DNA of 64,000 nt from NCBI GenBank assembly GCA_963691705.1, contig OY829540.1, forward strand, positions 46,598,158 to 46,662,157. The letters run 5' to 3'. Shown in pieces: positions 1-8,304 of the stretch. The position numbers were made by a program, and so were the translations under genes. Every line of letters starts with the position of its first letter. Positions within the stretch are counted from its first letter, which is position 1. The notes under the pieces are model-generated. The model searched no databases, had not been told where the DNA came from, and saw nothing but the letters and a program-made list of their open reading frames with translations. Source of the stretch: Viola odorata (lineage: Eukaryota; Streptophyta; Magnoliopsida; Malpighiales; Violaceae).

Positions 1-1694
1 ATTGATAATTCAGATGGCGGAAGAAGTCCAGAGAATCATTCAGAACATGGTGAAAACGTGCCGAGGGAGGGAGTTGAAGAAATTCCTCTTTCTCCTTTTT
101 TGAACTCAGCATCTCCCCTATCAAGGGTGCAGTAAACTCATCTCGAGAAAAAGGTTGGGGAACCCCGACAGCGCGAAGGGCATCAAAGCAGAACCCTGCA
201 AGATTCATACGATAGGCCGGGACCCCGTCAAGACCGCCACAGGCAAGATTGATCGAGGGAGGTGGAGGAGAGCCCTGAGAAAAAGTACTCTTGAAAGGAG
301 TAAAAAACAGCTGCGGAGTAACCTTAGGCGGTAGCTCAGCAGTTGAATCCACCACAGGAGGTGTGACCACTACGTCAGGAATACAATGAGCAATCGGAGA
401 ATCGGGAGCGTTAGATATGGGAGGAGGACATTCCATCGGTATGCCCTCTCCCTCAGAAGAACAAGTTTTTTCCAACGCCTCAGCGGCTCCGGTTGGCTGA
501 GAGGCGCCCGCCTCAGACAAAACAGCAGGCGTAGAAACAGTTGCCACATCCACAGGAGATGTCCCGGTAGCTTGTCCACTAGTGGCCACTCGAAGTTTTT
601 TCCGACGCTGGGAAGCAGCAAGGGAAGAAGCGTGGCAAAGGTCTGACTTAGCATCCGCATCTTCATCATCGCTAGTAATTACCGTCGTTGCGACAGGCCT
701 GGAGTCCGTCTCCTTGCGACGCTCCGGTAGCCAATTTTCCACAAAACGAGAAGTTCGCACAGAGTTAACGGGCCTTCGCCCTCCCCGGGCAACCGTCTTA
801 GTTCTCTTCCTCGAAGGAGGAACGCCATCCCGACTTGAGCCCTCGGCCGAGGGCGGGCCGGTAAAGTTTGAAGCGGTATTACGTTCAGAGGAGTACCAGT
901 GTCACCTGGGAATCAACCGTTAGCTTCTTATAGCAAACAAAGCATGCGAGGACCAAAGTAAAGAAAATATGGAAAGAAATAGGCTCACCCATAACGCACT
1001 CTTCCAAAGGCTTGAACAGAGCAAAGGCACGAATGCGGTAGTGGGTATTCTCATCTAACAAAGCGTTAGCCTGGTCCAACTCAGTCCTGGACAAAATCGC
1101 GGGATTTGTCCAAACGGGACCTATCAGTTCCTGATTGAAATTGATACGCCACAAACGTGACGGTAGCTCCAGAACAAAGAAGTTGCTCTTCCAATCAGCT
1201 ACACCCTTCTTGAAGCCGTGAAAACGTTGCCAAAACGACTGCACGAGCGCATCATCCCACCGGGGAGTAATCTTGATTAAACAATTGTAGCAAATCATGC
1301 TAAAGAATTTGCGAAATAAATTGATAGATGGGGTAAAAATGTTCTTCAACTCGCAAGCGAGAAGAAAAGCATAAACCGCACACCAAGAGGAAGGAGTTAT
1401 CTGGGCAGGATTAAGGCTATACTCCCGCAGCAGAGTTAGTATCGACTCATGAACGGGAAAGCGGAAACCATAAAGGAACATTTTAAAATAAAGAAGCCTA
1501 CTGTGGCCCCACCCTGGATTATGAAGCCGCATATCACTTCCGGGAATAGAAGGCTCATGCCCAGGAGGAAAGGTAATACCATGTTCCTCCAATTCGGCTT
1601 TCAGAACCACATCGCAGGTAAAAATACTCGGTGATTGGGCAACCTCGGGATCCATGGGCCTAGAGATAATCTGGCGAGGTCTATTCCTAGCCAT
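1..1694 (-). pseudogene. Antisense accessory gene, module 2 (copy A), spliced, Transposase_28-like, frameshifted
   Basis: Two exons on the minus strand. Exon 1 runs 1694-989 and starts MARNRP. Exon 2 runs from 905 past the left window edge. The intron (988-906, 83 nt) has a GTGAGC donor and a pyrimidine-CAG acceptor, and the phase-1 split glycine codon joins in frame. Exon 1 carries the block YFKMFLYGFRFPVHESI followed by QITPSSWCAVYAFL, which resembles the 'putative gypsy type transposon' domain family (Pfam Transposase_28, from memory). Exon 2 is basic and proline/serine-rich, then coiled coil. Against copy C there is a 1-bp deletion near 855-862 that shifts the frame, so this copy is broken. 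Molecular function is unknown. Splice sites are inferred from sequence and from agreement with copies B and C. Confidence 0.75.
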
Positions 1695-2148
1695 AGCAAA
1701 CCAACAAAAAAGGAAATCTGAGAAGGGACGAATTGATACCTTAAAGGAGAAGAATCGCAGAGAAATCGGCGGACAGTGACGAGCGGCCGAAAAGGTATTC
1801 GGAGAAGAAGACGAAGGAAGACAAAAAGGAAAATTCGAAGTAAGGGCAAAAGTTTTGAGAAATTGGAGAATGGCCCTTCTTAAAGGATAAAAATGCCACC
1901 GCATTAATTGAGTCACCAATCGGGCGAAGACGCGTGTAAAAGAAGTTGGCCACGTGGAAGCACATTAAAGAAATTTGAAAAAGAGAAGTTATTCGTCGAG
2001 ACTCCCCAAAAGGGCGAGACAGTATTGACCCAGTCAAAGTAACCGCGAAGCGATTGCCTCAGTCAGGCCAACCGCTTGCGTTAGCTATCACCAAGAACCA
2101 GCAGGCTAACGGAAGTAACGACAAAAAAGGAAAAGTAGAAAGCATCAT

Positions 2149-2154
2149 TTTATT
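2149..2154 (-). promoter_or_regulatory. Poly(A) signal of antisense orf-b, copy A
   Basis: AATAAA on the minus strand about 37 nt past the orf-b stop. The surrounding block (GAATAAAATGATGCTTTC) is almost the same as that after orf-b in copy B (AATAAAATTATGCTTTTC at about 48517), so it is conserved between diverged subfamilies. Confidence 0.6.
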
Positions 2155-2190
2155 CATAAAACGCCAATAGGCGGGTACAATGCAAAACGG

Positions 2191-2612
2191 CTAATCCTCA
2201 TCAGGCCAATAAATGCCATGGTGATAACCCCCGTCATCATCAAGGAACGGCATCTTCCCGTCAGATTCGGGACCGGCTGGTCTGCCTCCCTTTCTGGGCA
2301 GGACCCTGACGGGCATGATTTTCCTTTGGCACTCGAATCTGCCAACCCCGCACCAGCACTGGTGGGAAAATCTTCGTTCAGCGAGCAATCAGGGGAAGAA
2401 AAACATTTGCCACCCTCTTGAATAGTAGAACCAGAAGAAGCCAAAGTCGCAAAGGGCGTCTTGGAAGTCCGTTTCCCCTGCTTCTTACGACCCTTTCGGC
2501 GGACCGGAGGCCTCCATGGTGGCGAAGGAGGGGGATGATCTGAGTCCGGCGAAGTTGGGGGAGTCGGCAAGGAGTCGCGATCCATGGAACTTAAGAAATA
2601 AAAATCTGCCAT
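2191..2612 (-). pseudogene. Antisense accessory orf-b (copy A), acidic-tail small protein, frameshifted
   Basis: Starts MADFYFLSS at 2612. The N-terminal part has a serine/proline stretch (LPTPPTSPDSD), then a lysine/arginine-rich segment (RRKGRKKQGKR) that could act as a nuclear localisation signal. The C-terminus is acidic and aromatic (DDDGGYHHGIYWPDED). The ortholog in copy B (48058-48471) has the same order: PLTPPTSPDSD, a basic run, and an end of EEYCYWPDDD. In copy A the tail lies in another frame, so there is a frameshift, probably near 2250-2300. It has its own TATA box and poly(A) signal. No known family recognised. Confidence 0.6.
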
Positions 2613-2677
2613 GTTACCTGCAAAAGCAAAAAAGAAGGAAAAGGATGAAGATGAACAGGAAAGGGAAACCAAACTCC

Positions 2678-2685
2678 TTTATATA
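2678..2685 (-). promoter_or_regulatory. TATA box for antisense orf-b, copy A
   Basis: TATATAAA on the minus strand, about 66 nt upstream of the orf-b ATG at 2612. Copy B has TATTTAAT at a matching distance (47981-47988, about 70 nt upstream). A pyrimidine-rich leader lies between box and ATG in both copies. Confidence 0.55.
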
Positions 2686-2923
2686 GCCGAGTGAGCAGTT
2701 CGATCCCTGAAAAATCAATTAAGACGCTTGGGAAAAAATAACTGCAATTGCAGAATCCGATCCGTCACAGGCGCATCTGCTCGTCGAACGCACCAATCAA
2801 AGGGGACCAAAGAACCGCCTAACCACCTGCCACTGAAAAGACGACCCTATAACAGTCAAGACAGAGCATTCATTGCTAATTCCCGGAACGCAACCACTAC
2901 AATACAATGTCCCGAGGAAGACC

Positions 2924-2939
2924 CATTTTCAGTTGGGCT
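2924..2939 (-). promoter_or_regulatory. Shared upstream motif (AGCCCAACTGAAAATG) of orf-b, copy A
   Basis: This 16-mer is identical to the one at 3663-3678 upstream of orf-a, and near-identical to two in copy B (46998-47011 and 47732-47747). All four lie upstream of orf-a or orf-b. The core TGGGCT on the plus strand fits the plant site II (TGGGCY) promoter motif. A regulatory role is inferred from position and conservation. Confidence 0.45.
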
Positions 2940-3101
2940 CATGACAAATATTTCCAACCAATAAAGCAAGCAACCAAGCAAGAAAAAAGAGAAGACTTGG
3001 GAAAAAGCAGAGACAGTTATTTATTTATGGCCAGGTGGCCTTAGCGTTCAAATATGTACAAGATACATAAGAAAAACAACAAGAAGAAGTGAAGCCAGCG
3101 G

Positions 3102-3485
3102 TCAGATATTGGATCCCGCATCATCTTCCCCTGGCACAACGGGAACCTCCCTTAAAGCGTCAGCGACGGAGGTCAGTTCGGAAGAGCAAGCTCTCATGCC
3201 CTTTAAGCAGCAGGCCAGCAGATCTTTCCTCTGCTGCAGCATCGAGGCCACCACATCAAGGTGAGCACTGACGGTGGCCAGTTTCGCCAAACTCTCTAGG
3301 GGATTAAAATCCTCCAGAGTTATTCCCAGCTGTCTAGACAGAATAGGGGTTAGCACCCCCTGCAACTCCAGGACATCCTTAGAGGTCTTGGTGATCATCC
3401 TCTCTAGGAAGCCGATGTCACCCTCAGTAAGATTCTTCAGGGTCAGAGTTTTGGAGATCAGGAAATTGCGAGTCAGTTCATCCAT
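3102..3485 (-). CDS. Antisense accessory orf-a (copy A), small helical protein of unknown function
   Basis: 127-residue reading frame starting MDELTRNFLISK, with no internal stop. It is likely alpha-helical: DVLELQGVLTP in the middle, SMLQQRKDLLACCLKGMR later, and an acidic end (GEDDAGSNI). The ortholog in copy B (47202-47654) aligns along almost its whole length without gaps, with mostly conservative changes (K/R, I/V, D/E), which suggests constraint on protein sequence. It is the gene nearest the 3' LTR and is transcribed away from it. It has its own TATA box (3546-3552) and an AATAAA-like signal near 3018-3027. I do not recognise the family. A gag-like or DNA-binding role is possible but unsupported. 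Confidence 0.65.
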   Translation of the reverse strand: MDELTRNFLISKTLTLKNLTEGDIGFLERMITKTSKDVLELQGVLTPILSRQLGITLEDFNPLESLAKLATVSAHLDVVASMLQQRKDLLACCLKGMRACSSELTSVADALREVPVVPGEDDAGSNI

Positions 3486-3545
3486 GGCGGTATATGAAAA
3501 GAAAGAACGTGAAAATACGAAGAAACTGGCACAGAGAAACCTCTG

Positions 3546-3552
3546 ATTTATA
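3546..3552 (-). promoter_or_regulatory. TATA box for antisense orf-a, copy A
   Basis: TATAAAT on the minus strand, about 61 nt upstream of the orf-a ATG (3485). Copy B has TATAAATT at 47136-47143, about 60 nt upstream of its orf-a. Same spacing in two diverged copies supports a real promoter. Confidence 0.55.
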
Positions 3553-3662
3553 GATTCTGACAAAAAAGCCGTCGGGACCATCTTCTGAGACAAAACCGCC
3601 CCGGTACTTAGAGAGACTCTCCGTAAGAGAAGGAACGTTAGCCCTTGGTAAACACTCGGGCT

Positions 3663-3678
3663 CATTTTCAGTTGGGCT
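3663..3678 (-). promoter_or_regulatory. Shared upstream motif of orf-a beside the 3' LTR, copy A
   Basis: AGCCCAACTGAAAATG on the minus strand, 2 bp from the LTR start, where a polypurine tract would be expected for the sense element. It is identical to the motif at 2924-2939. Confidence 0.45.
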
Positions 3679-3680
3679 TA

Positions 3681-4251
3681 TGATAACAATCCACCTAAAA
3701 GAAAGGGTATTTTCGTCTATCACCCGGTGGGAAGAGGCATAGCTACTGTTTCGCACCACCACGGTAGGGACAAGATTGCTACCTTCCCCAAAGGCTAACG
3801 CTACAAAGGCTAACGGGGCCCTACCGGCTCCTCTCACGGACCTCCTGCTTGGCTCAAGGAGTTATCTCACCCCAGAGGAAACCACGCGTCAAGATTAACG
3901 CTCCGACCATTATCCTACCGCCGCAATATCTACCTAAACACCTACCGCCGAGGTAGCGTATCACGATAAGGGCGAATCACAGACCCTAACGCGAGCGATA
4001 GCTCCGTACCCATTTACTCGGACGGGAACGCCCCCTTTCTTCTATAAATACCTCCCCTACAAAGGAGGTAGGTAAGCGGACTTGACTAGCCAAAACTCTG
4101 CCAATTTCAGTACACCTACTGACTTAAGCATCGGAGTGTTTCCGCCGGAGACCCCCTCCGGCGCATTGCAGGTACTGTGGACCGTCGCGCACACTGATCT
4201 GAGAACAGCTGCTCCGCCATACATCCTTCGGCAGAAGACAAATTATTATCA
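3681..4251 (+). repeat. 3' LTR of Tat element copy A
   Basis: 571 bp beginning TGATAACAAT and ending ATTATTATCA, which are imperfect inverted termini. Same length as and closely similar to the LTR at 50982-51552. Contains a TATA box (4043-4050) followed by a leader with the block CTTAAGCATCGGAGTGTTTC, which is also partly kept in the diverged LTR of copy B. Confidence 0.9.
4043..4050 (+). promoter_or_regulatory. TATA box in LTR of copy A
   Basis: TATAAATA preceded by a C/T run, about 200 bp before the LTR end. The same sequence lies at 51344-51351 in the copy C LTR, and on the minus strand at 46669-46676 in the copy B LTR. Confidence 0.7.
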
Positions 4252-4763
4252 AATATGCATAAAATACACACTATCACTTCTATTGGAACATTATGTGGCA
4301 TCAAAGTGTCACAGGAGGTTTCAAAAATGAGTGTAGGGGTTCTTGTTGGACTACCCATGAAACTTCTTCAGATTGTGTATTGTGTTGGTCTTGATGGACC
4401 AATCATGCTCTACTGGTTGATAGTCACAACAATAGGTTGTTTGCTCTACTCCCTGATTCAATTCCCTAAGAGTTCTCTCATCTAGTGGTTGTTCTGCCAT
4501 TTCTACCTCTGGATGTGGATCGACTTCTGGTTCTAACTCTTGGCCAAGAAAATGGTCTTCGTCTAGAAAATTTTCTTGGTGTACAGAGTTTGCAACTTAT
4601 TGTTCAGGCAAAGATACCTCGCCCTACTTTCTTTTTGCTTGCTTCCTGATTCTAGTTTCAATCCTCGTGAGCTCCGGATTGTAAGGAAGCAATGTCGAAC
4701 AAGACCTGGTCATGAACAAAGAAAAATAAAATCGGTTCATCACGATCCCTAGCAAAGGCGCCA
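4252..4763 (-). pseudogene. Athila-like gag N-terminus, decayed and truncated
   Basis: On the minus strand the order after the candidate primer site is LLPYNPELTRIETRIRK, then MAEQPLDERTLREL (ATG at 4500), then TIHNLKKFHG. This resembles the start of gag in Athila-type Ty3 elements (PEIERT, DERTLREL, GLIHLLPKFHGL; from memory). Several stops follow the last block. The gene is cut at 4252 by the LTR of copy A, so the Tat element inserted into this older element. The PBS-like sequence TGGCGCCTTTGCTAGGGATC (minus strand, 4763-4744) precedes it, as expected for an Athila/Tat leader. Confidence 0.65.
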
Positions 4764-4768
4764 AAATT

Positions 4769-6285
4769 TGATCGAGTGCTGAACTCATCAAAAATAAGAA
4801 TAAACTATAACTTAGCACAGTCTGCAATAAAAACTTGCAGATCAGAATTTAACACTTAGGTGAAAATGTATGGGGGGGGGAGGTTTGTTCTCAAAATTAA
4901 GAATTAAAAACAAAGGAACAATAAAATTAAGAAGACATAATTGAACAATCTAGTGTGAAATGTGTGTTCAAATATTTGTGAAGTAGATTCCCAGTAAAGA
5001 CACTTGCTAGGTAATATGATTCCTAACATTCGATCATTGATACAAAGGTTTAAACTCCTAAATTAAAAAGTTGCTATAGAGACCAATCACCTTAGGGCTT
5101 TTACTTCCCTCATGTTTCAAATTACCTAAAGAAAATAATAAAATAAGTAATCCTAATCAACTAGTACATTGTTGGTTAAAGGGTTTATGATTGACGTCTA
5201 TTTCCATGCACTTTTACCATCTTAAACTACCTTGTTTATGGTGAAAACAGTTCCTTTCACGTCAATCTGTTATCTTTTGAAGGAAATCTCGGATGATGAA
5301 AGAAATGGAGGAAACGCCAGTCTTAAACAACAGAGTAGCAATCTTGGTCGTAGGCTTGGCCAAGATTGTCAAGATAGAGGCGTGCTGGTCATGGAATCAA
5401 AGAGGACGCGTTTGGATAGAGCCGACAGCTGGCTGAAGTGTCTACTGGAAGGACTCTTGGACTCAATCTGATTCTGCTTTTGAACAAAAACAATCTATCT
5501 GTTTTAGTATTTATTTTATTTTATTTTATTTCGAATTTGAACAATTGGGATTTTATCCCTATCTTTTATCTTTTTGAAGTTTGGAATTTAGAAAGGAACG
5601 TAGGGGGCGGGGACTCTAACCTTGTTAAAGGTTAGGGAAGGCTGTCAATTACGGGATCTTCCTTCTTCCAACTTCTAGGTTGTAAACACTTTTGCACTGT
5701 GATTATTCACTTTGAATATTGCAGATTTAATCTAGTTTCATGTTCATCAATTATTTCTTTGCTTCTTTAATTATTATGTCTAGCAACTAAACCCCCAATT
5801 CTTGGTAAGGGTTGAGTGAGTGCACTTGTGAATCGTGAGACCAATCTATTATCAATATCCTCTCGCTCGTAATTGATTCAAGTTCTAGTTCAACAAACTG
5901 GTTCCTATCTAGGCTAAGATCTGATCAACCTTGGGCTAGATAGAGGATTTGTAGCTAGTCACGAAGGGGACGAGTTGAAGCCGGAGTGACGCAAGTAGGC
6001 AGCTAGCTTCACTGAAGCTAGTGGACTTGGATCGATATAGGCCTAACCAAACTGAAAAACTAGGGCTCCGAATTGGAAGCAACTTGACCTAGACCTTGTC
6101 TTTCTCTACACCATTGAGATAGCGCATGCGACTCAAGCCAGCAGTCAATTTGGATAAACCCTTTAACCAGCAAGGTGTCCGTTGGCTAAGATCACTAGGA
6201 GAGGGAGTTCCCGTCAAGTGATTTCAAGAGGAGGAAAGTAGGATTGGAAAGGAGTACTGATACGATCCTAGTTGGGATCGTATCA
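4769..6285 (-). repeat. Candidate LTR of the minus-oriented Athila-like element
   Basis: The minus strand ends ...CTCGATCA just before the PBS-like sequence. A possible start is TGATACGATC at 6285, giving about 1.5 kb, a plausible Athila LTR size. The right boundary is a guess: no second LTR or target duplication is available. No coding sequence recognised inside. Confidence 0.35.
6258..6285. repeat. Hairpin: 11-bp perfect inverted repeat
   Basis: Arms TGATACGATCC and GGATCGTATCA separated by 6 nt. It lies at the candidate left end of the Athila-like LTR. Confidence 0.7.
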
Positions 6286-6286
6286 A

Positions 6287-7533
6287 GTACCTCCCAATCT
6301 ATAACAATGTTATAAGGGAGAAGGAGAAAATCTAAAGGTCGATGATCGAATAAACAAGGATTGCACTCACGAATTCGCCCTTACCAGGAGTTTTCCCCAC
6401 ATCAGTCTACAATCAATCTAAATCACCAATCTTAGCTAAGATTCACTTCTGCCTAAGATTATTTCTTTATTTAATTTTTGCCTTGTTCCTTTTTATTGCT
6501 TTGTTTATCTTAATTGCAGAACCAAACCCCTCAACTCTAGTGATGAGGAAGTCGAGTCAAAACTACAATTTCCTGAAAGATCTTTGTGGACGATCCTCTT
6601 ACCGCGATCTACAAGTTCCTTGTGGACGAGTGATAAGTTGTATTCTTACACCTGAATTCGTATATTTTATACAACTAAATTTGATGCCCTCGACACGCAA
6701 TCAGTTTACTAAATTGATTGGCTTTGATTAGGGGAAAATAACTTTTGATTAAGACACCTCGTTTCTCAAGCGGGACTTAATCAAGTTACTCACTCTCTCT
6801 AGTCTCAAAAGAGTTAATACTAAATTGAGATTGATCTAGGTGTCTATTGTATCCTCTTAGCTTTGTGTGTTGTTTCCCGCAGCCTTAAAGAATAATGATT
6901 ATTCAAATCGAAACCTAAATTGGCCAAAGTTAAGTCTGAGATGAACAATGATAACAAATGATTAGAGAGCTCGTAAATGAAAATTCAGAAGCTGTGAAGA
7001 TTAATTAGATCTCACGAATGTGCAAAAGCATATTCCTATTGATCTTTACTAGGAATTAATAAAGGAATTAGTTAGATATAATTACGAAAAATAAGAAGCT
7101 TAAATTAAATTGCATAACAAGAAAATCCTTGAATTAAGGAACAAGATGAAGTTCAAACTAAGTTGCCACAAATCAAAGACAAGAAAACTAAAATAAAATT
7201 GAGTGGGTTGTTCATAATACAAAGAAGGATTAAGTAGTTTTCCTCCTTTGATTATCTCCAACCAATATTCAAGTCATAAATTCAAAAGCTAATTTAAATT
7301 GTATCTTTATCGAAAAGGATTTACAAAGAAGAGGATTGGATCTTCATTTGAATTCTAGACATTCAGAGGCGCCAACAATCACTCATTTCCCTTTTTTTGT
7401 GTTCTGGGCTCATTAGCTCAGCTCATTGCTTCTTTGTCTTGACAGATTTCTTCTAGCCAAGAAAATATTTTTGGCCTGAACTAGAGAGCTTCGCTTCAGA
7501 GTCCTTCTCAGGTCATAATTCTTGGTTTATTGT
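6287..7533. other. No gene recognised
   Basis: AT-rich, with no convincing reading frame. The text style (short repeated ATTAAT, GATCTAGG blocks) resembles decayed LTR sequence, but I cannot define edges. Confidence 0.4.
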
Positions 7534-8229
7534 TGTAGACATCAAAATTGCGGCCCGTCTTAAAATATTCGGCCCAATTTATAAAAAGCCATGAAGCCCA
7601 TTCACTGAAATTCATGAAGGTTATTTGGTCGAGGCTCATCAACAAACTCATACTTGGAAGGATCAAAACCCATTTCATATTTACTTATTAATTTTGATTA
7701 AATATCAAATTAATTAGTATTCAATGTAAAACCAATGAAATGAAGACACGTGTCATTTTTCCAATTCCAAAATCACCCTTATGAGCCTATAAATAAAGGT
7801 TTTATCAGAAGATGAGGAGAGAACATTTTCTTAGAGAGGAGAAGTGTTGCGAAGATCAAGAGCTAAAGCATATCGTCTCCAAGAAAGAAGGAGAAGCCAC
7901 AAGCTGATTCAAGGCCGGTTTTCTCCCAACTACATCAAATCAAATCAAGGAGAAGCCACAAGTTGATTCAAGGTTAGTTCTCTCTCAACCATCAAGGAGA
8001 AGCCACAAGCTGATTCAAGACCGATTTCTTCTCAAATCAACCGCGAATTACAAGCTGATTCAAGGTCAATCCGTCAACCATTCAACTCAAGTTCAAATCC
8101 AAATCAGGAGTGAAGATTGATTCATTAATCAGAGGAATCAAGAGAAGAAGAACCACTTTTATTCTACATTCAACAATTATAATTTGACACGTGTAATTTT
8201 CTCCTATTTTAGGAAAAATTGTGTGTACA
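7534..8229 (+). repeat. 5' LTR of element X
   Basis: 696 bp, TGTAGACATC...GTGTACA. TATA box TATAAATA at 7788-7795. The transcribed part contains 3-4 imperfect copies of a block built on GAAGCCACAAGCTGATTCAA, a minisatellite inside the LTR. A PBS-like TGGCATGCCCAGTGGGAC follows at 8236; I do not assign its tRNA. Confidence 0.85.
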
Positions 8230-8304
8230 AATCTTTGGCATGCCCAGTGGGACCCTACTCTCCTCTCATCTCTTGAATCGCACTCCTCAAATCAAGATCC
8301 AACG

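Larger units (their letters stand above)
1..4251 (+). mobile_element. Tat-lineage Ty3/gypsy element copy A, 3' part only
   Basis: The 3' end of an LTR retrotransposon whose gag-pol lies left of the window. It holds three minus-strand accessory genes (from 1-1694, 2191-2612 and 3102-3485) followed by a 571-bp LTR at 3681-4251. Bases 1-1510 are nearly identical to 62490-64000, which lies downstream of a complete Tat gag-pol in copy C, so the identification rests on that match. The right edge at 4252 falls inside an Athila-like gag, so this element is a nested insertion. The 5 bp after it are AATAT; the left partner is not in view. Confidence 0.85.

Noticed and set aside
370..923. Frames overlapping the antisense module-2 exon (also 62859-63361)
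   Set aside because: Shadow frames; the splice-consistent frame that aligns among copies B and C is the other one.
6483..6731. 82-codon frame
   Set aside because: No family resemblance, in decayed repeat sequence.
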